The position numbers and the translations under genes were made by a program. Source: Candidatus Omnitrophota bacterium (lineage in GTDB: Bacteria; Ratteibacteria; UBA8468; B48-G9; JAFGKM01). Taken from it: a stretch of 18,033 nt of DNA. The stretch lies in contig JAMWBY010000018.1 in the NCBI GenBank assembly GCA_023818745.1, positions 1 through 18,033 of the forward strand, written 5' to 3'. Positions 8,221-15,790 of this stretch are shown here, one piece after another (position 1 is the stretch's first letter; every line of letters starts with the position of its first letter). A model generated the notes under the pieces. The model did no database searches, was not told where the DNA came from, and saw only the letters and a program-made list of their open reading frames with translations.

Positions 8221-9945
8221 AGTTGAAATCTTTTCCTGAAGTTTAGAGATTTCTTCAAGATTATCTTCTGGTATATACTTCATTCTTGCAATTTCTTCTC
8301 TTACTGGATTTTTCAATATTTCTTCAACTGATTTTCCTTTTTCTATTTCTTTGAGGCATTTCATATAGAAAAGAATAATTGTTTTAAGCATAAGATATTG
8401 TTTTTTTAATGTTGTATAAGCATCCTGTTCGTCAAATGCACTTTGATGTAAAAAGTCCTCTCTTATTGAGCGAGAAATTTCAAGAATAAGTTTATCTGTT
8501 GGAGAAAGGGTTTCCATACCAACAAGCCGAACAATTTCAAGTAATTCTGCTTCCTTTTCCAATAAAGATATTGCTGTGCTTCTTATCTCTAAAAAATCAG
8601 GTGCAACCTTTTCTCTTACATATCTTTCAATATTTCTTTCATATAAAGAATAACTTGTTAGCCAGTTTATAGCTGGAAAATGCCTCTGATATGCAAGTTG
8701 GTCATCAAGTCCCCAAAAAACTTTAACAACTCTTAATGTCATTTGCACTACAGGGTCTGTTAAATCCCCTCCAGGAGGACTTACAGCACCAAGCAAGGAA
8801 AGAGAACCTATTCTATCATCTTTCCCTAAACATATAACTTTCCCTGATCTTTCATAAAATGAAGCAATTCTTGTTCCAAGATAAGCAGGATAACCTTCTT
8901 CACCTGGCATTTCTTCCATTCTCCCTGATATTTCTCTCAGTGCTTCAGCCCATCTACTTGTTGAATCAGCCATTAAAGCAACAGAATATCCCATATCTCT
9001 AAAATATTCTCCTATTGTAACTCCTGTATAAATACTTGCTTCTCTGGCAGCAACAGGCATATTTGAAGTATTAGCGATTAAACAAGTTCTTTCTATTAAA
9101 GGTCTTCCTGATTTAGGGTCTTTTAGTTCGGGAAATTCTATTAAAACATCCGCCATCTCATTTCCTCTTTCTCCACAACCTATATATATAACTATTTCGC
9201 TATCTGCCCATTTTGCAATTTGATGTAGAACAACTGTCTTTCCACTTCCAAATGGTCCAGGAATACATGCTGTCCCACCTTTTAAAATTGGGAATAAGGT
9301 ATCAATAACTCTCTGCCCTGTAACAAGTGGAGTGTCTGGATTTAACCTTTTCTTAAAAGGTCTTGGTTTCCTTACAGGCCATTTCTGCATTAAATATAAA
9401 GAGACGACACCATTTTTTGTTTTAACTTTTCCAATTTCTTCTTCAACAGTAAAATTTCCTTCTTTTATTTCTATAATTTCTCCACTTATTCCATAAGGCA
9501 CCATAATTTTGTGTAGGATAAGAGGTGTCTCTTGAACTATGCCTATAATGTCTCCACTTTCAACATATTCTCCCTTTTTAACAATTGGTTTAAATTCCCA
9601 TTTAATAGTTCTATCAAGGGATGGGATATCAATACCTCTTATTATAAAATCTCCTTTCTTTTCAATCTGTGATAAAGGTCTCTGTATTCCATCAAATATA
9701 TTTTTAAAAAGTCCTGGCCCAAGTTCAACTCTCAATGGCTCTCCTGTTCCAAAAACAGGGTCTCCAACTTTAAGTCCTTCTGTTTCTTCATAAACCTGAA
9801 TTGAGGCAATATCTCCTTCAAGTCGGATAATTTCTCCAAGAAGTTTTTCCTCCCCAACCCTAACAACATCAAACATTTTACTTGTTTTCATTCCTTCTGC
9901 TTGAACAAGAGGACCAGAAACCCTTATAATTTTTCCTATATCCAT
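8212..9945 (-). CDS. atpA: V/A-type ATP synthase/ATPase catalytic subunit A
   Basis: The catalytic subunit of the rotary V/A-ATPase peripheral V1/A1 head, 577 residues, the normal family length. The N-terminal beta-barrel begins IGKIIRVSGPLV. Residues about 115-190 form the non-homologous insertion that separates subunit A from F-type beta. The P-loop is GPFGSGKT (230-237, K236), followed by IYIGCGERGNEM (254-264), SNMPVAAREASIYTG and MADSTSRWAEALREISGRMEEMPGEEGYPAYLG. The C-terminal helical domain is complete. The start directly abuts the atpF stop (TAA then ATG), with AAAGGAGAG just before it. Subunits B and D, which normally follow A, are absent: the next gene is a convergent esterase that overlaps by nine bases. 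Unless they lie elsewhere in the genome, the complex could not assemble. Proton or sodium coupling cannot be read from this subunit. Confidence 0.96.
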   Translation of the reverse strand: MDIGKIIRVSGPLVQAEGMKTSKMFDVVRVGEEKLLGEIIRLEGDIASIQVYEETEGLKVGDPVFGTGEPLRVELGPGLFKNIFDGIQRPLSQIEKKGDFIIRGIDIPSLDRTIKWEFKPIVKKGEYVESGDIIGIVQETPLILHKIMVPYGISGEIIEIKEGNFTVEEEIGKVKTKNGVVSLYLMQKWPVRKPRPFKKRLNPDTPLVTGQRVIDTLFPILKGGTACIPGPFGSGKTVVLHQIAKWADSEIVIYIGCGERGNEMADVLIEFPELKDPKSGRPLIERTCLIANTSNMPVAAREASIYTGVTIGEYFRDMGYSVALMADSTSRWAEALREISGRMEEMPGEEGYPAYLGTRIASFYERSGKVICLGKDDRIGSLSLLGAVSPPGGDLTDPVVQMTLRVVKVFWGLDDQLAYQRHFPAINWLTSYSLYERNIERYVREKVAPDFLEIRSTAISLLEKEAELLEIVRLVGMETLSPTDKLILEISRSIREDFLHQSAFDEQDAYTTLKKQYLMLKTIILFYMKCLKEIEKGKSVEEILKNPVREEIARMKYIPEDNLEEISKLQEKISTLF

Positions 9946-10245
9946 TTACTCTCCTTTTAATCCAGTTGCCTTTTTTATTAATTCATTTATAATTTTAATG
10001 CCTTTTTTCTCTCTACTTTTCAAACTCGGAATAACAACCATTTTTTTTAAATTTACATATTTCATAAACTTTTTTTCATCAAATACCTCTTCTGTTATGA
10101 AAATACATCCAATTTCATTAATATTAATCTGATTTAAAATTTTTTCTGTTTCTTCAACAGAATTTGAAAAAATTGTTTCAATATTAAAAGCAGAAAAAAA
10201 TTCAATAGTTAACTTATCTCCAATAAAAATTATTCTGTTTTCCAT
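9946..10245 (-). CDS. atpF: V/A-type ATP synthase/ATPase subunit F
   Basis: A 99-residue protein matching the small central-stalk subunit F (NtpG/AtpF of V/A-ATPases; not the F-type b subunit that shares the symbol). It opens with IIFIGDKLTIEFFSAF, the family's FIGDxxTxxGF element. A flexible middle with TEEVF and a C-terminal helix follow, and the position directly before subunit A matches the conserved F-A order. There is no Shine-Dalgarno sequence before the ATG, and an in-frame stop lies five codons upstream, so the start is fixed. The promoter fits a transcript starting only about three bases before the ATG, suggesting leaderless translation. Subunits I, K, E and C are not found upstream, where a tRNA gene sits instead. 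Confidence 0.82.
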   Translation of the reverse strand: MENRIIFIGDKLTIEFFSAFNIETIFSNSVEETEKILNQININEIGCIFITEEVFDEKKFMKYVNLKKMVVIPSLKSREKKGIKIINELIKKATGLKGE

Positions 10246-10254
10246 AACAAATAA

Positions 10255-10283
10255 AATTTACACCAAAACCAAAGTTTTTTCAA
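10255..10283 (-). promoter_or_regulatory. Predicted promoter of atpF-atpA giving a leaderless message
   Basis: Minus-strand TTGAAA (10283-10278), a 17-base spacer, then TAAATT (10260-10255). The predicted start is near 10248, three bases before the atpF ATG, where no Shine-Dalgarno sequence exists. The TTG of the -35 box is formed by the end of the hairpin repeat at 10281-10323. Confidence 0.45.
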
Positions 10284-10323
10284 TTCCCTCCTCCTTCACC
10301 TCGTAGGTGAAAGATGGGGAGAG
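10281..10323 (+). repeat. Dispersed hairpin repeat, copy 1
   Basis: The core TTCACCT-CGT-AGGTGAA (10295-10311) is a perfect seven-base-pair hairpin with a three-base loop. Flanking C-rich and G-rich arms (CAATTCCCTCCTCC and AGATGGGGAGAG) extend the stem imperfectly. The arrangement matches the minus strand of copy 2 at 15721-15760: CAATT, CCC, CACCTCGTAGGTG, then a G-rich arm. The 12-mer CTATCAACAATT follows at 10329-10340 and also lies next to copy 2. Both copies are between genes. The pattern is like a REP/MITE-type non-coding repeat family. The surrounding 10246-10376 stretch holds nothing else I can identify. Confidence 0.6.
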
Positions 10324-10376
10324 TTTGTCTATCAACAATTTTGTAAAGTAGATTTTATAGTTGGATTAGAAAAAAG

Positions 10377-10452
10377 TCGGGGCGCTCGGATTTGAACCGA
10401 GGACCTCTTGGTCCCAAACCAAGCGCGCTTAACCGGACTGCGCTACGCCCCG
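10377..10452 (-). tRNA. tRNA-Pro (anticodon UGG)
   Basis: A 76-base cloverleaf read on the minus strand. The acceptor stem is CGGGGCG/CGCCCCG with discriminator A. The D-arm is GCGC/GCGC, and the anticodon stem CTTGG/CCAAG encloses the loop TTTGGGA, giving UGG. The variable region is AGGTC, and the T-arm CTCGG/CCGAG encloses TTCAAAT. CCA is not encoded (ACT follows the acceptor stem), so it must be added after transcription. A run of six T residues follows immediately and may help termination. UGG can read all four proline codons with wobble modification. Confidence 0.96.
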
Positions 10453-10461
10453 AATTATTTA

Positions 10462-10490
10462 ATTATACTTTAAATATCTGAAAATTTCAA
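10462..10490 (-). promoter_or_regulatory. Promoter of the tRNA-Pro gene
   Basis: Minus-strand TTGAAA (10490-10485), a 17-base spacer and a perfect TATAAT (10467-10462), nine bases before the mature tRNA 5' end. This is the best promoter in the window. Confidence 0.7.
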
Positions 10491-10543
10491 TTTAAAAACC
10501 TTTATACAAAAATACAGAAAAAGGACTTAAAGAAAATAGCATA

Positions 10544-10572
10544 TTGTAAAATTTTCAATATAAATGTAAAAT
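10544..10572 (+). promoter_or_regulatory. Predicted promoter of the ABC importer operon, leaderless start
   Basis: TTGTAA (10544-10549), 17 bases, then TAAAAT (10567-10572). The predicted start near 10579 is about four bases before the ATG at 10583, which has no Shine-Dalgarno sequence. An alternative -10, TATAAA at 10559-10564, would still give a leader of only about 12 bases. The rest of 10453-10582 is AT-rich with nothing else recognisable. Confidence 0.4.
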
Positions 10573-10582
10573 AAAAATCAAT

Positions 10583-11887
10583 ATGAAGAAAAAATTTTCT
10601 CTAATCTTTTTCGGATTGATTAATTTTCTATATTGTGAGAAAAACCTTGTTATAATTTCTCCTCATTGGGAAGGAGTAAAAATTGAAATATCAAGGGCTT
10701 TTTGTGAATGGTATGAAGAAAATTATAAAGAAAAAGTTAAAATTGAATGGATTGACCAGGGGGGAACAACTGATGATATAAAATATGTAGAGTCACTTTT
10801 CAAAAAAAATCCCAATGGCATAGGAATAGACATTTTTTTTGGAGGAGGTTTAAGCCCATATTTGAAACTAAAAGAACAGGGATTGCTTGAAAAATATAAA
10901 CTTCCTCAAAATCTTTTAAAAAAAATACCTAAATTATGTGGAGGAATACCTAATTATGATAATGATTTTTACTGGTATGGAGTGGTGCTTTCTGGTTTTG
11001 GGATTCTTTACAATAAAAAGGCACTAAAATTTTTAAAATTGCCACCACCAGAAACTTGGAAAGACCTTGGTGAAAGTTATTATTATTCTCTTGTAGGAGC
11101 AGCAGACCCCAGACACAGTGGAAGTATGCATATGATGTATGAAATAATTTTGCAAGCATATGGGTGGGAGGAAGGATGGAAAACAATTTTTGCTATTGCT
11201 GGAAATACAAAAAATTTTTCCACAAGTGCATCAGAAATAGCCCGACAAACATCAACAGGAGAAGTTGTTTTATCATTATGTATTGATTCTTATGCTCTTG
11301 CACAAATTGAAGTTAATGGAAGTGAAAATATGGGGTTTATTTTACCTGAAAACCAAACAGTTATAAATCCTGATTGTATAGGAATTTTAAAGGGAGCACC
11401 AAATATTGAAGTCGCAAAAAAATTTATAGATTTTTTATTTACAGAAGAAGGTCAATTATTATGGATACAGAAAAAAGGAAAAAATAAAGGTCCGAAAAAA
11501 TATTCTTTAAACAGATTTCCAATTATCCCTGATATTTATAATTATCCAGAAGTTGAAATTGATACAAATCCTTATAAAATCCAGAATACAATTACTTATG
11601 ATTTTAAACTTGCTGGAAATAGATGGGCGATTTTAGATGATATGATTGGCACTTTTATAATTGATTCTCATACAGAACTTAAAAAAGCATGGAAAATTGT
11701 ATTAAAAACAAAAAATAAAAATTTAAAAGAAAAATTTTTTGAAATACCAGTGGATAAAAAAATTCAGAGATTTTTATGGGAAAACTGGAGTGACCCGATT
11801 TTTAGAAACAAGTATTTAAATGAATGGATTGAATTTTCATTAAAAAAATTTAAAAATATTATTATAGAAGGCAAGTATCTTATGTGA
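10583..11887 (+). CDS. ABC importer extracellular solute-binding protein (family 1 type)
   Basis: A 434-residue periplasmic or surface-bound substrate-binding protein. The N-terminus has a basic MKKK, a hydrophobic stretch to about residue 17 and then C18, so it is either an ordinary signal peptide or a poor lipobox (FLYC). The body has a type II binding-protein look: VIISPHWEG near the N-terminus, WIDQGGTTDD, GIDIFFGGGLSPYLKL, SGFGILYNKKAL, PETWKDL and a C-terminal helical part. VAKKFIDFLFTEEGQLLW is the usual motif of Fe3+, spermidine and sugar binding proteins. The neighbours are its ATPase and fused permease, making a complete importer. The ligand is unknown: the permease and ATPase type suggest iron or a polyamine/thiamine-like solute, but the binding residues cannot be assigned. 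Its stop overlaps the ATPase start by GTGA. Confidence 0.85.
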   Translation: MKKKFSLIFFGLINFLYCEKNLVIISPHWEGVKIEISRAFCEWYEENYKEKVKIEWIDQGGTTDDIKYVESLFKKNPNGIGIDIFFGGGLSPYLKLKEQGLLEKYKLPQNLLKKIPKLCGGIPNYDNDFYWYGVVLSGFGILYNKKALKFLKLPPPETWKDLGESYYYSLVGAADPRHSGSMHMMYEIILQAYGWEEGWKTIFAIAGNTKNFSTSASEIARQTSTGEVVLSLCIDSYALAQIEVNGSENMGFILPENQTVINPDCIGILKGAPNIEVAKKFIDFLFTEEGQLLWIQKKGKNKGPKKYSLNRFPIIPDIYNYPEVEIDTNPYKIQNTITYDFKLAGNRWAILDDMIGTFIIDSHTELKKAWKIVLKTKNKNLKEKFFEIPVDKKIQRFLWENWSDPIFRNKYLNEWIEFSLKKFKNIIIEGKYLM

Positions 11888-12960
11888 ATTTATCAAAAAT
11901 GGAAAAAGAGATTTTAAGTGTGGAAAACATTGAAAAAAAGTTCAATGGTAGAGAAGTTTTAAAAAATATAAATTTTATAGTTTATGAGAATGATTTTTTC
12001 TTTATACTTGGTCCATCCGGCTGTGGTAAAACAACTCTTTTAAGGATTATTGCTGGATTTACACAACCTGATAGAGGAAGAATTATTTTAAACAAGCGGG
12101 ATATAACAAATCTTCCTCCCAATAAAAGAAATATAGGATTTGTTTTTCAGAATTATGCTTTATGGCCACATATGAGGGTGAAAGAAAATATTGCATTTGG
12201 ACTGGAAATAAAAAAGTTCTCATATGATTTTATAGAAAAGAGGGTCAATGAAATGCTTGAAATGACAAAACTTAAAGATGTTGCAAATCTTTATCCTTCA
12301 CAAATTTCGGGAGGACAACAACAAAGAGTTGCACTTGCAAGAGCGCTCGTTGTAGACCCCCAAATTTTATTGCTTGATGAACCATTGAGTAACCTTGATG
12401 CAAAATTAAGGGATGAAATGAGAAATGAGTTAAAAAGAATACATAGCCAAACAAAAAAAACGATGATATACGTTACACATGACCAGAAAGAAGCGATGAC
12501 ACTCGCGACAAATATAGCAATTATGAGGGAAAAAGAAATTGTTCAGATTGGTACTCCTTATGAAATTTATACAAATCCTAAAAATCTTTTTGTAGCTTCT
12601 TTTATTGGAGATATAAATATTCTTGAAGGTAAAGTAGTTGAAAAAATAGAAGGTGATAAATTAAAGATTGAAACAGAAGAAGGAATTATGATTGCTAAAA
12701 CCAACAAATCATTAAATTCAAAAAATATTTATTTATGTTTTAGACCCGAAAGTATAACAGAAGATACAAGTATTAATACAATAAAAGGGCAATTAAAGGA
12801 TTATGAATTTCTTGGAGATACACTTAAACTTGCAATTTTAACTGAAAAAGAGAATTTATTTAAAATCAGTATAAACCCAGAAAATTTTGAAAAATTTAAA
12901 AAAGGTAAAAATATTATCTTCTCTATCATAAAAGAAAAAATATTGTTATTTGAAAAATGA
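11884..12960 (+). CDS. ABC importer ATPase subunit (Fe3+/spermidine/sugar type, with TOBE domain)
   Basis: A 358-residue nucleotide-binding subunit. Walker A is GPSGCGKT (43-50), the Q-loop glutamine is Q89 (VFQNYALWPHM), the signature is SGGQQQRVALARAL (142-155), Walker B is ILLLDEP (161-167), and the H-loop is VTHDQKEAMTLA (H199). A C-terminal TOBE region (about 240-358) contains NILEGKVVE and FRPESI. This layout is that of PotA/FbpC/MalK-type ATPases. The GTG at 11884 is chosen because it overlaps the upstream TGA (GTGA). The ATG at 11899 is possible but has no binding site. Its stop overlaps the permease start as ATGA, so all three importer genes are tightly coupled. Confidence 0.93.
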   Translation: MNLSKMEKEILSVENIEKKFNGREVLKNINFIVYENDFFFILGPSGCGKTTLLRIIAGFTQPDRGRIILNKRDITNLPPNKRNIGFVFQNYALWPHMRVKENIAFGLEIKKFSYDFIEKRVNEMLEMTKLKDVANLYPSQISGGQQQRVALARALVVDPQILLLDEPLSNLDAKLRDEMRNELKRIHSQTKKTMIYVTHDQKEAMTLATNIAIMREKEIVQIGTPYEIYTNPKNLFVASFIGDINILEGKVVEKIEGDKLKIETEEGIMIAKTNKSLNSKNIYLCFRPESITEDTSINTIKGQLKDYEFLGDTLKLAILTEKENLFKISINPENFEKFKKGKNIIFSIIKEKILLFEK

Positions 12961-14621
12961 AGAAAAAATATTTTATTTTTTTTGTGATTTCGTTGTTTTT
13001 GATTTTGTTTATTATCTATCCCATCTTTTACATTTTTCTTCAAACCTTTTTCCATGATGGGAAATTTACTTTTGAATTATTTAAAATTGTTTTAAATAAC
13101 CTTATTATAAGGAAAGCCATTATAAACAGTTTTTTTCTTGGGTTAATTGTTGTTTTTACAACAAGCATAATTGCAATTCCTCTTGCTTTCATATTTGATA
13201 GATTAAATTTTAAGGGTAAAGGTCTTTTAAGAATTCTTTTTTTACTTCCAATGATTTCAAGCCCTTTTGTAGGTGCAATTGGTATTAAACAAATCCTTTC
13301 AAGATTTGGAAGTTTAAATATTTTACTTATTAAACTTGGCATCATTGAAAAACCAATTTCATATTTCGGTTCTGGATTTTTAGGAATTGTTATTTTACAG
13401 ACACTTCATCTTTTTCCAATAATGTTTTTAAATATATTAGCATCATTAAATAATTTTGACATTTCAACAGAAGAAGCATCTTATAATCTTGGAGCAAACT
13501 TTTTTCAAACTTTTTTTAAAATTACATTTCCTTTAATTCTACCTGGCTATTTTGCAGGAAGTTCAATAGTTTTCATTTGGTCAATAACAGACCTTGGAAC
13601 TCCCCTTGTTTTTGAATTTAATAATCTTGTTTCTGTGAAAATTTTCCATTCTCTTAAAGATATAAATACAAATCCTGCTGGATATGTTCTTGTTTTTTTA
13701 CTTTGTATTTTAACTTTTGCACTTTTTATATTTACAAAAAAACATATTGAAAAGACACAATATACAACAGGAAAAACACAGATACAGAAAATTGAAAGAC
13801 AGATTAAGGGGAAAAATTTATTTATCCTTTACATATTGCTTTTTGTTGTTTTATTTATAAGTTTATTACCACATTTTGCTTTAGTTTTATACTCTTTTTC
13901 AAAAAAATGGTTTTTCTCTGTTTTCCCATTTGAATATACATTAGAATATTATAAAACTGTTTTTACTCATAGATTAACAAAAACTGGAATTTTCAATAGT
14001 TTAATCTATAGTTCTTTAAGCACAACTATTGATATTTTTCTTGGATTTTTTATTGGTTATATTCTTGCAAGATGGAAAATTAAAGGGAAAGGATTACTTG
14101 ATATTCTTTCTATGATACCGCTTGTTATTCCAGGAATTATTCTTGCTTTTGGGTATGTTACTACTTTTTCAAATACAATTTTAGACCCTAAAAATAACCC
14201 TGTTTTTCTTATAATTTTAAGTTATAGTTTAAGAAGATTACCATATATTGTTAGAACAACTTACTCTTCTTTTTTACAATTAAATGAAAACCTTCAAGAG
14301 GCATCATATTCACTTGGAGCAACCAATACAGTTACTTTCAGAAGAATTGTTTTTCCGCTTGTAAGTCCAGGAGTTTTTGCTGGTGGAATTCTTGTATTTG
14401 CTTTCTCCTTAATGGAAGTAAGTTGTAGTTTAATTCTTGCAATAAGAGAAAAATATTATCCTATTTCAAAAGTTATATATACCCTTGCAGGTAGAGTTAC
14501 AGATGGACCAAATACTGCATGCAGTTTGGGTGTGATTGTTATGATATTTACAGGTATTTCTCTTTTTATCTCTATGAAAATTTTTTCAAAAAAAATAGGA
14601 GATTTTTTCAGAATTGGATAA
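12957..14621 (+). CDS. ABC importer permease, two fused units (FbpB/ThiP-like)
   Basis: A 554-residue membrane protein made of two tandem permease halves, about twelve hydrophobic segments in all. Each half carries an EAA loop, the contact site for the ATPase: EEASYNLGANFFQTF at about 171 and QEASYSLGATNTVTF at about 446, each followed by a conserved PG. A polar linker rich in Lys, Thr and Gln (about residues 262-285) joins the halves. Fused permeases are typical of Fe3+ (FbpB) and thiamine (ThiP) importers, which is the main clue to substrate class. The start overlaps the ATPase stop as ATGA. The gene ends two bases from the convergent lhgO-like gene, with no room for a conventional terminator. 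Confidence 0.9.
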   Translation: MKKKYFIFFVISLFLILFIIYPIFYIFLQTFFHDGKFTFELFKIVLNNLIIRKAIINSFFLGLIVVFTTSIIAIPLAFIFDRLNFKGKGLLRILFLLPMISSPFVGAIGIKQILSRFGSLNILLIKLGIIEKPISYFGSGFLGIVILQTLHLFPIMFLNILASLNNFDISTEEASYNLGANFFQTFFKITFPLILPGYFAGSSIVFIWSITDLGTPLVFEFNNLVSVKIFHSLKDINTNPAGYVLVFLLCILTFALFIFTKKHIEKTQYTTGKTQIQKIERQIKGKNLFILYILLFVVLFISLLPHFALVLYSFSKKWFFSVFPFEYTLEYYKTVFTHRLTKTGIFNSLIYSSLSTTIDIFLGFFIGYILARWKIKGKGLLDILSMIPLVIPGIILAFGYVTTFSNTILDPKNNPVFLIILSYSLRRLPYIVRTTYSSFLQLNENLQEASYSLGATNTVTFRRIVFPLVSPGVFAGGILVFAFSLMEVSCSLILAIREKYYPISKVIYTLAGRVTDGPNTACSLGVIVMIFTGISLFISMKIFSKKIGDFFRIG

Positions 14622-14623
14622 AT

Positions 14624-15721
14624 TCAAATTAATAAATTTTCAACATATTTTGCAATTGCAAGACATGAGGTTAATCCTGGAGAATCTATCCCTATTAAAT
14701 TTATAAAGCCAGGTATTTCCTCTTTTATAATAAAATCTTTAAAATTTTCACCTTTTTTTTGTAATTTTGGTCTTATCCCATAACTTTCAGGAACTAAATC
14801 ATCTATTTCTATATTATGAATAAATTTTTTAATCTGTTGGTAAAAAAAGTTCTTTTTATTTTCATCTGGTTTAAATATTGAATTTTCTTTTTCATTAGGA
14901 TATGGTGGATAAACTTTCTGGACATATTCAACATCAGGGCCTGCCCTTAAAATCCCATCAAATCTTGGTGTTAAATGTATCCCAAGCCCTTCTTGCATAG
15001 GCACTGGATAAATTAAAATAGGAATATTAACTTTTTTTGAAATTGTAAAATAATCGCCTTTTGCCCAATATATATTATAATTAAAACCAAGTTTAGATGA
15101 AATTTCTTCTGCGTAAAGACCTGCTGAATTTATAACCACCTCAGAATAATACTTACCCTTTTCTGTCTCTATAAGGTAAAGTCCATTTTTCCTTTCAATA
15201 TTTATAACTTTTTCATCAAGACCAGCAATTCCACCATTATTTATAAATTTTTCATAAAGACAATCCATTAAATAATGAACATTCAAAATGCCAGTTGAGC
15301 CAGTATATAAAGCACAAATTCCTTCAATTTCAGGTACAAAACTTTTTATTTCATTCTTCTCAATTATTCTAATATCAGGAACTCCATTTTCAATCCCTTG
15401 TTTATATAATCTTTCTATCTCTTTTACCTCGTTTTCTTCAACCGCAACTGTTAATTTTCCCGTTTTTTTGTAAAGAATATTGTTTTCTTTTAAAAATTCA
15501 TAAAGTAGTTCATTACCTTGGACACACAATTTTGCCTTTAAAGAGCCAGTTGGATAATGAATACCTGAATGGATAACTTCACTATTTCTTGAACTTGTTT
15601 CAAGTCCATATCTTTTATTTTTCTCAATTAAACCAACTAAATATTTCTTTGATAACTTATAGGCAATTGAAAGGCCAACTACTCCTGCACCAATAACTAT
15701 AATATCAAAATCCTTCTCCAC
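14624..15721 (-). CDS. LhgO-like FAD-dependent oxidoreductase (DAO family)
   Basis: A 365-residue flavoprotein. The N-terminal dinucleotide fold is FDIIVIGAGVVGLSIAYKLS (intact GxGxxG). The motif SRNSEVIHSGIHYPTGSLKAKLC follows; this is the LhgO / L-2-hydroxyglutarate oxidase hallmark, shared in looser form with GlpO-type glycerol-3-phosphate oxidases. The C-terminal FAD segment is LIGIDSPGLTSCLAIAKYV. LhgO oxidises L-2-hydroxyglutarate to 2-oxoglutarate. Since two glycerophosphodiesterase genes precede it, glycerol 3-phosphate oxidation is an alternative. I choose the GTG at 15721 over the in-frame GTG at 15736: AAGGAGG (15732-15726) lies between them, four bases from 15721, and the protein then begins at the family's usual place. 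That binding site lies in the arm of the hairpin repeat. Confidence 0.85.
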   Translation of the reverse strand: MEKDFDIIVIGAGVVGLSIAYKLSKKYLVGLIEKNKRYGLETSSRNSEVIHSGIHYPTGSLKAKLCVQGNELLYEFLKENNILYKKTGKLTVAVEENEVKEIERLYKQGIENGVPDIRIIEKNEIKSFVPEIEGICALYTGSTGILNVHYLMDCLYEKFINNGGIAGLDEKVINIERKNGLYLIETEKGKYYSEVVINSAGLYAEEISSKLGFNYNIYWAKGDYFTISKKVNIPILIYPVPMQEGLGIHLTPRFDGILRAGPDVEYVQKVYPPYPNEKENSIFKPDENKKNFFYQQIKKFIHNIEIDDLVPESYGIRPKLQKKGENFKDFIIKEEIPGFINLIGIDSPGLTSCLAIAKYVENLLI

Positions 15722-15767
15722 CTTCCCTCCTTCCACCTACGAGGTGGCAGCGGGAAATTGTTGATAG
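15721..15767 (-). repeat. Dispersed hairpin repeat, copy 2, overlapping the lhgO-like ribosome binding site
   Basis: The core CCACCT (15733-15738), ACG, AGGTGG (15742-15747) is a perfect six-base-pair hairpin. TTCCC (15723-15727) and GGGAA (15752-15756) can close an outer stem around an internal loop. Read on the minus strand it parallels copy 1 at 10281-10323. The adjoining CTATCAACAATT (15767-15756, minus strand) is identical to the 12-mer beside copy 1. In the message the arm carries AAGGAGG, the likely Shine-Dalgarno sequence of the downstream gene. Confidence 0.6.
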
Positions 15768-15790
15768 TTCTAATATTTCATAAGGTGCCT

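Noticed and set aside
10281..10340. The hairpin repeats as a CRISPR array or riboswitch
   Set aside because: Only two copies more than 5 kb apart, with no regular spacers, no cas genes and no conserved aptamer pattern.
10370..10376. A strong intrinsic terminator after tRNA-Pro
   Set aside because: There is a run of six T residues, but the only hairpin before it is the tRNA acceptor/T-arm itself, so I only mention it under the tRNA.
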